From Paraclostridium tenue (GTDB lineage: Bacteria; Bacillota; Clostridia; Peptostreptococcales; Peptostreptococcaceae): a stretch of DNA of 64,000 nt. Below the pieces are notes generated by a model. That model did no database searches, was not told the origin of the DNA, and was given only the letters and a program-made list of their open reading frames with translations. Positions 42,172-50,905 of this stretch are shown piece by piece. How positions within the stretch are numbered: the first letter of the stretch is position 1; every line of letters starts with the position of its first letter. The stretch covers positions 894,823 to 958,822 of the forward strand of contig NZ_JADPFO010000001.1 in the NCBI RefSeq assembly GCF_015668515.1. The letters run 5' to 3'. The position numbers were made by a program, and so were the translations under genes.

Positions 42172-42450
42172 CTAAACTTCTTCACTTTTTACAATCTCTA
42201 CATTGTTGAAATACCAATTCATAGCTACTATTTTTAATTCTTCTAAAGAATTTACCTGCACTGATCCATCTTCATTAAGTATGTCAATTTCATCTATATC
42301 CTCATGGAATTCTCCATTTGTTGAAGTCCTAACTGTTATCCACGGAAACTCTTCATCTAAAATAAAACTAAGTGAGTTAATCTCAACTACCATTTGATTT
42401 GTAGTTCTTATTTCTAAATTTGTATCTGTTATTTTTATTTTTTCTTTCAT
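42172..42450 (-). CDS. Phage protein, unknown (92 aa)
   Basis: 92 residues, acidic, with a beta-rich start MKEKIKITDTNLEIRTTNQMVVE and a later FHEDIDEIDILNEDGSVQ. No family recognised. Between antirepressor and excisionase-like genes. Confidence 0.5.
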   Translation of the reverse strand: MKEKIKITDTNLEIRTTNQMVVEINSLSFILDEEFPWITVRTSTNGEFHEDIDEIDILNEDGSVQVNSLEELKIVAMNWYFNNVEIVKSEEV

Positions 42451-42461
42451 ATTAGTTCCTC

Positions 42462-43337
42462 CTATATTCCATACTTTATAGCCATGTCTTTAACTATAGC
42501 TACATAGCCTTCTATTAATTTCTTATCTTCTGCTATTACATCTAAGTTATTAAGTTTATTTATCTTAGATTTAGATACACCTTCCAGTGCCATATTCTTA
42601 CACTTATTAGCAAGTCTTCTTTCTAAGCTAACTCCAAATCTTTTATTTAAAAGTTCATAACTTTCATTTGTGAAATCTCTTATATACTTTAAATCACCTT
42701 GTTTTCTTGCTATTTTAGCTATAAGAGTTCTTGTTTCATTTCTCCAATTTGTTGTATCTAAATTTACAACTTGTCTAATTTCTTTGATTTCATTTTTAGT
42801 TTCTGATAAATCTTCACTAACTTCTTTTATTTGCCTATTTATTTTTTTTTGCTCAAGTTCCATATTTATTAACAATTGTAATTGTGGTGATAACTGGTCT
42901 AACTTTGATGATTCCTCTTTTATTACTTTTCTCATTGCGAAATATTCTCTTCTGAATTTCTTTCTAAGTTCTTTTGCTTTTTCCGTTCTCATTAGACTAA
43001 CTAATGCCATGTATCCTTGTTCTGAAAGTAGATAAATATTAGAACTTGCATTTAAGGCATTTTGAGTGTAGAGTCCGTTATCCTTTGCAAGGATAGCGAA
43101 ATCTTCATCACCTTTTAAATCTAAAATATCTATCCCTTCTTCAAATTCATCTATATTATTATTTATTAGCTCATTTATCTTCCTAAGCTCAACTTCATGT
43201 ATTTCAGCTATAGTTTTAGCTAATACAACTTTTTGTCCTTCTCCAAATCCACCTTCTATAACTGGTATCTCTTTTCCTAGAAAATCTTGTGTTCCTGTTA
43301 TCTCAATTTCTGTTTGAGCTATTGCTAAATTTGTCAT
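42462..43337 (-). CDS. Phage antirepressor (ORF6N/ORF6C domains)
   Basis: 291 residues. The N-terminus (~1-140) matches the ORF6N domain (QKVVLAKTIAEIHE..., LLSEQGYMALVSLM). A central coiled coil (SEDLSETKNEIKEI) leads to an ORF6C-type C-terminus. Such proteins antagonise the CI-type repressor and promote lytic growth. It is the first gene of the rightward-to-left early transcript after the Cro-like regulator. Confidence 0.85.
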   Translation of the reverse strand: MTNLAIAQTEIEITGTQDFLGKEIPVIEGGFGEGQKVVLAKTIAEIHEVELRKINELINNNIDEFEEGIDILDLKGDEDFAILAKDNGLYTQNALNASSNIYLLSEQGYMALVSLMRTEKAKELRKKFRREYFAMRKVIKEESSKLDQLSPQLQLLINMELEQKKINRQIKEVSEDLSETKNEIKEIRQVVNLDTTNWRNETRTLIAKIARKQGDLKYIRDFTNESYELLNKRFGVSLERRLANKCKNMALEGVSKSKINKLNNLDVIAEDKKLIEGYVAIVKDMAIKYGI

Positions 43338-43415
43338 TTATTTCATCCTCCTATATTAAAGTTGCTTTTGGGAAAACTATTATTAATTAGTTTTATGTTT
43401 CTTTAAAAACAACTT

Positions 43416-43622
43416 TTAATTTAAAAAAATTTTTACTACTTCTTCAGGCGTAAGATTGAATATATTTTTTAGCTTTATTACATCCTCTAAAGAAAATGCT
43501 GATTTACCATTTTCTTTTCGGCAGTATGAAGCTTTTTCAACGCCTAGTTTTTGAGCTAAGTCTTTTTGAGTTAAATCATGTTTAGCTCTTAAGACTCTAA
43601 GTTCTTTTCTCATTTGCACCAC
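43416..43622 (-). CDS. Cro-like XRE-family regulator
   Basis: 68 residues forming a five-helix HTH domain (ELRVLRAKHDLTQKDLAQKLGVEKASYCRKENGKSA...). It is divergent from the repressor gene with 176 bases between; both probably bind the AACAACTT-type operators in that gap. It would favour the early lytic transcript. Confidence 0.85.
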   Translation of the reverse strand: MVQMRKELRVLRAKHDLTQKDLAQKLGVEKASYCRKENGKSAFSLEDVIKLKNIFNLTPEEVVKIFLN

Positions 43623-43661
43623 CCCTAACTTAATAATATATGTTTTGCTTGTTGTCTTTAG

Positions 43662-43774
43662 AACAACTTTATGAGTTAATAATATTACATTAAAAACAAC
43701 TTGTCAACACTTTTTATTAAAAAAGTTTCCTTTTGAGTAACTTTTATTTATTTTAACGCAACTTGTTGTATAAT
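43662..43774. promoter_or_regulatory. Divergent lysogeny control region with AACAACTT operators
   Basis: AACAACTT half-sites occur at 43662-43669 and 43695-43702, with the palindrome CAACTTGTTG at 43759-43768 touching the repressor -10 box TATAAT (43769-43774). A further copy lies at 43408-43415, upstream of the antirepressor. These are candidate binding sites for the Cro-like protein and the repressor. Confidence 0.55.
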
Positions 43775-43798
43775 ATGCATAATGGAGGTGTAAATTTT

Positions 43799-44254
43799 AT
43801 GGATAGTTTTGGAAAAAGATTTAAGGAAGAACGGTTGTTAAAAAGACTTACTCAAGAACAATTAGGTGATAAGTTTCATGTAAAGAAAAGTTCTATAAGT
43901 AGATATGAAAATGATAAGCAAATGCCAGAAATTTCTTTATTAAAAGAATTTGCTACTTTCTTTGGAGTATCAATCGATTATCTGCTTTGTAAGACTGATG
44001 ATAAAGCGGAAACAGTTACCAATTGCTCTAAAACAAATCCTTGTGATTGTGATGGAGATGGTAAGTTTAGCAAATTTGAAACCGCTCAAGAAGCTTTGGA
44101 ATTTATACTACAACAACCTAGTCTGATGAATTATGGAGTTCCAGATTTAACAGATGAGGAATTGGTTGAATTCGCAAATGATTTGCTTCAACATATAGAA
44201 TTTCTTAGCTTTAAATATAAACAAGATAAAAGCAGCAAACAAAATAAAAAATAA
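43799..44254 (+). CDS. CI-type XRE repressor with an EF-hand-like loop
   Basis: 151 residues. The N-terminal HTH (SFGKRFKEERLLKRLTQEQLGDKFHVKKSSISRYEND) is typical of phage repressors. There is no S24 autoprotease domain. Instead, residues 83-94 read DCDGDGKFSKFE, matching the 12-residue EF-hand/calcium-binding loop at positions 1, 3, 5, 6 and 12, flanked by Cys residues (NPCDCDG). The C-terminal helix bundle may dimerise. Paired with an ImmA-like metallopeptidase just downstream, so it is probably cleaved on induction. ATG at 43799 has GGAGGT upstream. Confidence 0.8.
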   Translation: MDSFGKRFKEERLLKRLTQEQLGDKFHVKKSSISRYENDKQMPEISLLKEFATFFGVSIDYLLCKTDDKAETVTNCSKTNPCDCDGDGKFSKFETAQEALEFILQQPSLMNYGVPDLTDEELVEFANDLLQHIEFLSFKYKQDKSSKQNKK

Positions 44255-44305
44255 AAATAAATAATCTATAAATACAAATAAATATAGGGAGATTTTTTTA
44301 TCGTT

Positions 44306-44722
44306 ATGGAGAGTAAGAAGATTTACAATATAGTTGAAGAACTCGTTTGTTTTTATAAAACAGATGATCCTGAAGAATTATGTGAAAAATTAGGTTTAGA
44401 AATAAAAAATGTTAATTACGGAAAAGCTAGTTTTATAGGGGGAAGAATTAATTCCATCTTTATCCGGAAAGATTATAAAAAATTAACTAGAAAAATAGTT
44501 TTAGCGCATGAAATAGGTCACTTTATACTTCATAGAGGAGATAATGTAAATTACTTTAAAAATACCAGGCCTACAATCGAGAATATAGAAAAAGAAAGAC
44601 AAGCTAATTTATTTGCGGCCTATCTACTATTTAGTGATGAACGCTTGAAAATAAAGTTTGCAGATATGACAAACTATCTTTTAGAGTCTTTTTTTAATGA
44701 TTTAACTGGAGAATTAAACTAA
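44306..44722 (+). CDS. immA: ImmA/IrrE-type metallopeptidase
   Basis: 138 residues with the zinc motif HEIGHFILH (H68, E69, H72) and a downstream ERQANLFAAYLL helix. In ICEBs1 and other elements, ImmA cleaves the repressor to trigger induction. The partner here would be the EF-hand-loop repressor upstream. RBS AGGGAGA. Confidence 0.9.
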   Translation: MESKKIYNIVEELVCFYKTDDPEELCEKLGLEIKNVNYGKASFIGGRINSIFIRKDYKKLTRKIVLAHEIGHFILHRGDNVNYFKNTRPTIENIEKERQANLFAAYLLFSDERLKIKFADMTNYLLESFFNDLTGELN

Positions 44723-44738
44723 AAATGAGGTGCTTTAT

Positions 44739-45863
44739 ATGAATAATGTAAAATCAGTATTTATAAGAAAACGAAATGAAAACTACAATGTTTATATAGA
44801 GTATATAGATGAAAATGGAAAGATAAAGCAAAGAAGTCAAGGGAAATATACAAATAAGAAAGATGCTGAAAAACATCTTATAGATTTGAAGAGTCGTATA
44901 AACAATAATAAGTTTATCGTAAGTAAAGATATAACATTTATAGATAGATATAAAGAATATTTATACGATACTTCCAAAAATCTTTCTCTAACTACTGTAA
45001 ACAGAAGAGAAAGCGTTCTGCGAGTCAACATAGAACCATTTTTTAAAGATTTAAAACTAGAAAATGTTACTCCAGCTATATTGCAATCTTTTATTAATTC
45101 TATATTTGCTAAATATACAAAGTCAACAGCAGAGCCTATAGTTGGATCTGTTAAAGCTGTGTTAAATGAATCTTATAGACTTAGGGAAATTATTGAAAAT
45201 CCTTGTGATTTCGTGAAAAACCCACCAGCTTCGAAAAAAGAATATAGCGTTAAAGAACCGTATGATAAAGAAGAAGTTAAAAATGTACTGAATAAATTAA
45301 ATGAAACTCATATAGAAATACCTATTCTTTTGATGTTGACTATGGGTTTAAGATTAGGAGAAGCACTTGGACTTAGATGGCAAGATATAGATTTTAAAAA
45401 CAATACTATAAGTATTAACCAAACTTTGATTTATACAAAAGATATAGGTATAAGTTTTAAAGAACCTAAAACTAAAAGTTCAATAAGAACAATCTCTGCT
45501 CCACCAGAGTTAATGAATAAATTAAAAAAGCAAAAAATAAGACACAACGAATTTAGGTTAGCAAACATCTTAGAGTACGAAGATATAGTTTGTTTAAATA
45601 CAAACTTATTCCCATTTATTCCATCGGCTTTAGGATTAGCTTGGAAAAGATTCACTGATAGAAATAATATTAGACATATAAGATTACATGATTTAAGACA
45701 TACACATGCAACGTTATTAGTTCTTTCTGGATGTGATTTTAAAACAATATCTAATAGACTTGGTCATACTGACATAAAAATAACTTTAAATAGATATTCT
45801 CATGTACTTAAAGAAATGGATGTAAAGGCATCCGAAAATATATCTAATATCATGTTTAAATAA
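44739..45863 (+). CDS. int: Tyrosine site-specific integrase
   Basis: 374 residues. N-terminal arm-binding region, then SAM-like core-binding domain, then the catalytic domain with GLRLGEALGLRW (Arg I), LHDLRHTHATLLVLSG (H-x-x-R), GHTDIKITLNRYSHV (His/Trp and Tyr nucleophile). Promotes integration and excision at the NifX-like att site. ATG at 44739 has GAGGTG 8 bases upstream; an earlier GTG at 44730 is less likely. Gene lies 150 bases from attR, as usual. Confidence 0.95.
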   Translation: MNNVKSVFIRKRNENYNVYIEYIDENGKIKQRSQGKYTNKKDAEKHLIDLKSRINNNKFIVSKDITFIDRYKEYLYDTSKNLSLTTVNRRESVLRVNIEPFFKDLKLENVTPAILQSFINSIFAKYTKSTAEPIVGSVKAVLNESYRLREIIENPCDFVKNPPASKKEYSVKEPYDKEEVKNVLNKLNETHIEIPILLMLTMGLRLGEALGLRWQDIDFKNNTISINQTLIYTKDIGISFKEPKTKSSIRTISAPPELMNKLKKQKIRHNEFRLANILEYEDIVCLNTNLFPFIPSALGLAWKRFTDRNNIRHIRLHDLRHTHATLLVLSGCDFKTISNRLGHTDIKITLNRYSHVLKEMDVKASENISNIMFK

Positions 45864-45874
45864 TATTAATTATG

Positions 45875-45948
45875 TGTCAGTGGAATGTCAGTGCTAATTT
45901 AAAAATGTCAGTTTAAGTCAGTGAAATATACACTGGCAAAAACTGACA
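45875..45948. promoter_or_regulatory. Candidate integrase arm-type sites at attR
   Basis: TGTCAGT at 45875, 45886 and 45906, AGTCAGT at 45916, and the inverted ACTGACA at 45942. Five sites in 74 bases between int stop and the att core, matching two sites at attL. Likely integrase N-terminal-domain binding sites; the grouping may also bend DNA or bind Xis. Confidence 0.6.
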
Positions 45949-46005
45949 TAAATGTTTAGATACTAGTTATTTACACATTTGTATAATTTAATATTTTTAG
46001 GTTCC

Positions 46006-46377
46006 TTAGTGGTGTCCGCAACCGTCGTGTGAGCAAGTGTGATTACTTGGAAATTCATTTAATTTATTTTCATTAAATAAATCTATATTTTCTTCAATAG
46101 TATCAGCTTGAGCTTTATATACTTTTATTCCCATAGAGTTTAACTTAGATATAGCACCTTGTCCTATACCTCCTACTATAACAGCATCAACAACATTACC
46201 TGATAATGCCCTTATAGGTTGACACTTACCATGTTCATGTCCTAAATCACCATTGCTTATTTGAGATAACTCTTTACTTTCTAAATCATAAACTAAAAAC
46301 ATAGGAGCTGATCCAAAATGTCCAAATGGTTTACTTTTTAATCCTTCATTTACTTCTACTGGTATACAAACTTTCAT
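46006..46377 (-). CDS. NifX/NifB-type cofactor-binding protein (integration target)
   Basis: 123 residues of the dinitrogenase iron-molybdenum cofactor-binding family: MKVCIPVEVNEGLKSKPFGHFGSAPMFLVYD start, GGIGQGAISKLNSMGI, and a His/Cys-rich tail ending HDGCGHH. Family members bind or insert FeS/FeMo-type clusters, often with ArsR-like regulators; the role here is not nitrogen fixation by itself. The prophage inserted in the last nine codons and restores an identical C-terminus with synonymous CAC codons. Starts 2 bases after the ArsR gene's stop. Confidence 0.9.
   Translation of the reverse strand: MKVCIPVEVNEGLKSKPFGHFGSAPMFLVYDLESKELSQISNGDLGHEHGKCQPIRALSGNVVDAVIVGGIGQGAISKLNSMGIKVYKAQADTIEENIDLFNENKLNEFPSNHTCSHDGCGHH
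46013..46036. repeat. attR core
   Basis: 24 bases identical to attL (4927-4950). It encodes the last residues CSHDGCGH of the NifX-like protein. The base pattern just outside the core (CAC CAC versus CAT CAT before the stop) marks this copy's end as phage-supplied. Confidence 0.95.
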
Positions 46378-46379
46378 TC

Positions 46380-46745
46380 TTAAATCTCCCTTCTTTTACA
46401 ACATTTTTTAATTGATTTACAATTTTTTGTACAATCTGTGCTTATTAAATTTATATTTGAAATTTCTAAAATATTACTATTAATATTTTCTATTGAATTA
46501 AAGAAAGCTATACAATCATCAAATACATTTTTGTTTACATGATAAAATACATAATATCCTTCTTTATATCCAGTTATTATCTCAGCTTCTTTTAAAATTT
46601 TTATATGTTGTGAAACTGATGAATCAGTTATTCCCAAATACTTAGATATTCCTTTTTGGCATATATCTCGCTTTGAAACTAATAAAAGAACTTTAAGTCT
46701 TGTTTCATCACTTAGTGCTTTAAATACTTTAGCTAATTTATTCAT
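46380..46745 (-). CDS. ArsR-family metal/redox-responsive regulator
   Basis: 121 residues: ArsR winged HTH (KVFKALSDETRLKVLLLVSKRDICQKGISKYLGITDSSVSQHIKIL) with Cys in the recognition area (RDIC) and a Cys-rich C-terminus (CTKNCKSIKKCCKR). Likely represses the ArsR-NifX operon through the palindrome at 46761-46776 and responds to metal or redox state. Confidence 0.85.
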   Translation of the reverse strand: MNKLAKVFKALSDETRLKVLLLVSKRDICQKGISKYLGITDSSVSQHIKILKEAEIITGYKEGYYVFYHVNKNVFDDCIAFFNSIENINSNILEISNINLISTDCTKNCKSIKKCCKRREI

Positions 46746-46760
46746 ATTTACCTCTTTTGA

Positions 46761-46809
46761 TTAAGTAATTACTTAATTAGATTATAATACTCTTAAGTAA
46801 TTTTTTCAA
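46761..46809 (-). promoter_or_regulatory. Promoter and operator of the ArsR-NifX operon
   Basis: Minus-strand -35 TTGAAA (46804-46809) and -10 TATAAT (46781-46786), spaced 17 bases. The perfect 16-bp palindrome TTAAGTAATTACTTAA at 46761-46776 lies downstream of the -10 near the start site, with a second half-site within the spacer. Autorepression by ArsR is the likely mechanism. Confidence 0.8.
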
Positions 46810-46924
46810 GGTATCTTTTAAATTTATTAACTTTTTTAGACTTTATATCAAAACTAATATGATTAAATTTAACATTTTGTGGTATATTTTAACATATATG
46901 ACATAATAAAAAGGAGTGTTAGTT

Positions 46925-47665
46925 TTGTTAAATTTTAGAGACTTTGGTGGATGTAAATCATCTGATGGAAGATTTGTAAAAAAAGGATTATTTTTTAGAT
47001 CTGGTAATTTATCTAATTTAAGTAAAGAAGATATACAAATGCTAAAAGATTTAAAAATAAAGGTAGTATTTGATTATAGAGATGATGCAGAAAGCTTAGC
47101 TAGCCCATCTCAAGTAGTAGAAAATATAAAATATATAAGAGTTCCAGCTATTCTTACTCCAAATCCAAATGAAGTTAAATTTGGATCAGTTGAGGATATG
47201 ATATCAAAAATGTTTGATAATAATGAAGCTTTTAATATGTTAAAAGAAACATACTATAACTTGCCAGTTAATAATAAATCTTATAAAAAATTAGTAGAAC
47301 TTATACAAGACGAATCTAACTTGCCAATTCTTACTCACTGTACAGCAGGTAAAGATAGAACAGGTGTAGGATGTGCAATAATTTTAATGATACTAGGAGT
47401 TTCAAAAGAAGAAATAATTAAAGATTATCTAAAAAGTAATCAATCATCAAGTGAAGGTATAAGTGAAATAATGACTGCAAGACCAGAATTACAAAGTATT
47501 CCAAAAGAAAAATTAAAATATATATTTGGAGTAAATGAAGAATATATAAATGAAGTTTTCAGAAGAATTACTGATGATTATGAAACTATAGAAAATTACT
47601 TATATAAAGAATTTAATTTAACACAAAATGATTTAAAAAATTTAAGAGATAAGTATTTATGTTAA
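46925..47665 (+). CDS. Tyrosine phosphatase (Y_phosphatase3 family)
   Basis: 246 residues. The phosphatase loop HCTAGKDRTG (Cys ~139) is intact; the N-terminal NFRDFGG and FRSGNLSNLS motifs fit the secreted/cytosolic Y_phosphatase3 family. Probably removes phosphate from Tyr peptides or lipids. TTG at 46925 is chosen (AAGGAG 10 bases upstream); no ATG is nearby. Divergent from the ArsR operon. Confidence 0.85.
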   Translation: MLNFRDFGGCKSSDGRFVKKGLFFRSGNLSNLSKEDIQMLKDLKIKVVFDYRDDAESLASPSQVVENIKYIRVPAILTPNPNEVKFGSVEDMISKMFDNNEAFNMLKETYYNLPVNNKSYKKLVELIQDESNLPILTHCTAGKDRTGVGCAIILMILGVSKEEIIKDYLKSNQSSSEGISEIMTARPELQSIPKEKLKYIFGVNEEYINEVFRRITDDYETIENYLYKEFNLTQNDLKNLRDKYLC

Positions 47666-47686
47666 AAAAATTTTAATAAAATAAAT

Positions 47687-47737
47687 AAAGAACCTGTATT
47701 TAGCTTAAAATACTTTATGCTAAACACAAGTTCTTTA
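47687..47737. terminator. Bidirectional terminator
   Basis: Long imperfect stem AAAGAAC...TTTAGC paired with GCTAAA...GTTCTTT between the convergent phosphatase and DinG-like genes. Confidence 0.75.
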
Positions 47738-47752
47738 TATTTATAAATTTAT

Positions 47753-50752
47753 CTAATTATAAGTAATTTTAATTTTTTTATTCTTAATATCAACATCTTT
47801 AATAAATAGAGAAATATTTCTTTTAGCTATTTCTTCATTTACATAATCAATTCTATTCATTTCTTTATTGTTTTTATATATAACTTTTAAAGGACTATAT
47901 ATATCACACTTAATATCTCTTAATATTTCCTTTAAAGTTTCCATTTTCCAAGACTTAAAATCTTTATTTATATTTTTAATTACATAATCTTTATCAACTC
48001 TTTGTATTTTGATATTATGTAAATCCCTTTGAAGTTTATTTATCGTTGAATTATTGCTACCCACATCAAGTATTATAAAATATCCATAATCATATTTACT
48101 TCTTATTAACCTTCCATAGGCTTGTTTTGCTTTTATACTTAATTGAGGATAATTAACATCTTCATAAGATAATTTTTTAAAATTTCTTATGGATGAATAT
48201 AATGGATCATCAATACTTTTATTTGGAAGTTTATCTAATATTACACAAGTTAATCCTTCTCCTTGTATATCAACCCCCTCAAAACAACTTTTAGATGCTA
48301 ATACTACACATTTTTTACTTAAATCTCTTAATTTATTGATAGAAGTTTTATCTTTAAAAAGCTCTATATTATTTATGTTTAATTTATGAATTAGTTTATC
48401 ATAGACCTTATCTAATCTATTTTTACTAGTAAACAAAGCTAGTACATGTCCATTGCTATTTATACATATTTTTTCTATTAAATCTGCTGTTTGATTTATA
48501 AATTCATCATTTAAAGCATTATACTTAGGAAATTTATCCATAGCTAATATTTTAGTTTTACTTTCATAATCATATATAGATTCTATTGTTCTATCCATAG
48601 TTTTATGTTTATTTAAACCTAATATGTTTTTAAAATTATTCATATTATTATTTATATTTAAGGTTGCAGATAAAAATATAACAGTGTTTACCGTACTTAA
48701 AAACATACTTTCAAACATTTCAGCTATATCAATAGGAATAACTCTTACATTAAAATACTTATATTCATAATTTATATCTATTATTCTACAATAATTATCT
48801 AAATCTTCTTCTATGAAGTTTTCAATAGTAGTTATTGTGCTATCTATATCTGTTGATTTAGCTTTTATTGTATTAAATAAATAAGTATCATCTTCTCCTT
48901 CTTTTTCACATTGATCTATTATATAATTTAAATTTTTTAGTATTTTTTTTAAATTAATAATTATATTTTTAAGTTCCTGTCTTATAAAACTTTTTATATC
49001 TAATTTATTTTTTAACTCAATATATTTAAGTGGTGCTTTTTGTCTATTTATTTCCCAAGAATGATCATATAAGTCATTTTTAAGAGTTTTACTACATTCA
49101 TACAATATATTATTTATACTTTTTTTAACAAAAAATATTTTTTCTTGAAGTTTTTTTCTTATGTTTATATCTAACTGCAATTTTCCTGAAACACTTATAT
49201 AAAACTTATCCATTGTACTAATATTTTTATAGTTTATATCATCGTGAGGATATAATTCATCTACGAGTTTTTCTAATTGTATACTATTAGATTCTAATGT
49301 AAAAAAATCATAACTTTTTTCCATTAAATTATGACCTTCATCTATTATTAAGTATTCTAGCTGTTTTTGTTCTTTATATGGCCACTTAGCAAGCAAGGAA
49401 TGATTGATAACTGTTATATGTTCTTTTGGAAGTTCTTTTATACGATTTTTATAAAAACACTTTTCTATACACTTTTCTGGATAACATATATCAGATTCAC
49501 ATCTTAAATCAATTATCAAATCATTTATATCTTTAAATACTTCTTTTACATTTTTAGGTATTTCTTCTATATCTCCGTACTCACCACTTTGTATAAGTCT
49601 TTCAATATATATAAACTGTAATAGCTCATTTTTAGTTTTAAATATTTTATCTTTTTTATATTCATATAACCTTTTATTACATAAATAATTATTTTTACCT
49701 TTCATACAACCATAGTTTATTTTATCATATAAATTTAAAGATTTTAAAACTGTTGGTATATCTTTATTTATAAGTTGCATCTGAAGATTTTTAGTATCTG
49801 TTGATATTACTATTTTTTTATCATTATAAAAAGATTCCATGATAGCAGGTATTAAGTATCCAACGCTTTTTCCAATTCCTGTTGGAGCTTCTATACATCC
49901 TATTTTAGGTGAGTTATTTTCACCTTGAAATACCTCTTTTATAAACTTTGTAAATTCATATTGTTTCGGTCTAAATATATAACTAAAGTTATTAGATGAT
50001 GTCCATAATTCACTTATTTTTAATAAATTTTCATATGAATTTTTATAATTTGATAAATTAAAATTATGTTTGTTAGAATTATTGCTATATTTAATTTCAT
50101 AATTTACATATTCTCCATATTCCTTTTCATTATCTATTTCTTTTAAATACTTACTCCATTCCCATTTAGGTAAGTTTGCAGTTTGAAAGTATTGATCTAA
50201 ATTAAAATATAATTTGTCTAATCTTGATTCTTCATTTTTAAATAACCTTAAAAGTAATGAATTTATTATATTAATGTTTAATATACAATCATATAATGCC
50301 CTATTTTGTTTGACCTTGTTTAACTTAGTTATATTTTCTAAAAGATAGTTTATACTATAATCTTTATGATATGGCTCTAAAATCATGGCTAATTGCATAG
50401 AGTCTAATAATTCATTTTTATAATTATTGCCTGTGAATATATATTTTTCCATAAAAATTTTTTGAAAATTCAAATCATAAAAAATTATAGGGTAATCTTC
50501 TATAAATTCTATCAATTTATTTTTTATTTGATATATAGTTGGCGATTTATCTAACTCTTCCATTTTTAAGTTTTTGCACATACCAAATACACTAGCAGAA
50601 ACTTCTTCAAATGGCTTTATTAAAGTACTAAATTTTGATATTTTACCATCAGTTACTTTTATAGCTGCTATTTCTATTATTTCAGAGGAATTGGGATTAA
50701 ATCCAGTTGTTATTAAATTTAAATAAATTACATCTTTTAATATGCTTTTCAT
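47753..50752 (-). CDS. dinG: DinG-type XPD-family helicase with a degenerate exonuclease domain
   Basis: 999 residues. N-terminal DnaQ-like domain (~1-165): canonical DxET is replaced (IYLNLITTGFNP has Asn/Ile at the metal positions) and the third motif is NRALYD, so the domain is probably inactive. Helicase domain has Walker A EAPTGIGKS, four FeS Cys (CMKG...C, CESDIC...C, CIEKC), DEGH in the DEAH position, and C-terminal motifs ending AYGRLIRSKYDYG. Unwinds DNA 5' to 3', probably in repair. The two domains together are normal for Firmicute DinG. Confidence 0.88.
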   Translation of the reverse strand: MKSILKDVIYLNLITTGFNPNSSEIIEIAAIKVTDGKISKFSTLIKPFEEVSASVFGMCKNLKMEELDKSPTIYQIKNKLIEFIEDYPIIFYDLNFQKIFMEKYIFTGNNYKNELLDSMQLAMILEPYHKDYSINYLLENITKLNKVKQNRALYDCILNINIINSLLLRLFKNEESRLDKLYFNLDQYFQTANLPKWEWSKYLKEIDNEKEYGEYVNYEIKYSNNSNKHNFNLSNYKNSYENLLKISELWTSSNNFSYIFRPKQYEFTKFIKEVFQGENNSPKIGCIEAPTGIGKSVGYLIPAIMESFYNDKKIVISTDTKNLQMQLINKDIPTVLKSLNLYDKINYGCMKGKNNYLCNKRLYEYKKDKIFKTKNELLQFIYIERLIQSGEYGDIEEIPKNVKEVFKDINDLIIDLRCESDICYPEKCIEKCFYKNRIKELPKEHITVINHSLLAKWPYKEQKQLEYLIIDEGHNLMEKSYDFFTLESNSIQLEKLVDELYPHDDINYKNISTMDKFYISVSGKLQLDINIRKKLQEKIFFVKKSINNILYECSKTLKNDLYDHSWEINRQKAPLKYIELKNKLDIKSFIRQELKNIIINLKKILKNLNYIIDQCEKEGEDDTYLFNTIKAKSTDIDSTITTIENFIEEDLDNYCRIIDINYEYKYFNVRVIPIDIAEMFESMFLSTVNTVIFLSATLNINNNMNNFKNILGLNKHKTMDRTIESIYDYESKTKILAMDKFPKYNALNDEFINQTADLIEKICINSNGHVLALFTSKNRLDKVYDKLIHKLNINNIELFKDKTSINKLRDLSKKCVVLASKSCFEGVDIQGEGLTCVILDKLPNKSIDDPLYSSIRNFKKLSYEDVNYPQLSIKAKQAYGRLIRSKYDYGYFIILDVGSNNSTINKLQRDLHNIKIQRVDKDYVIKNINKDFKSWKMETLKEILRDIKCDIYSPLKVIYKNNKEMNRIDYVNEEIAKRNISLFIKDVDIKNKKIKITYN

Positions 50753-50830
50753 TTACATCCTCCTGTTTTTTAGTAAACTAATTATATCACTTTAAATAGT
50801 TTACTAAAAGTATCCTAAATTTTAAACTAA

Positions 50831-50882
50831 AAAAATCCACTTTTAACTATCTTGAATTCAAAACAGTTGAAAATGGATTTTT
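50831..50882. terminator. Bidirectional terminator
   Basis: Stem AAAAATCCA...TGGATTTTT with an inner paired TTTTAACT/AGTTgAAAA segment, between the HsmA gene and the upstream part of DinG. Confidence 0.7.
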
Positions 50883-50905
50883 AACTATTATAAATTAATA
50901 TATAC

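Larger units (their letters stand above)
4927..46036. mobile_element. Intact siphovirus-type prophage (~41.1 kb)
   Basis: Bounded by a 24-bp perfect direct repeat (4927-4950 and 46013-46036), with a tyrosine integrase beside the right copy. Inside, in standard order, are lysogeny, recombination/replication, late regulation, DNA packaging, head, tail, baseplate, lysis and accessory genes. Lysogeny genes are on +, nearly all others on -. All core morphogenesis and lysis functions appear uninterrupted, so the prophage may be inducible. A portal of the PBSX type, an XkdF-like protease, a MuF protein and an 816-residue tape measure with a Dit protein point to a long non-contractile tail. Confidence 0.95.
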
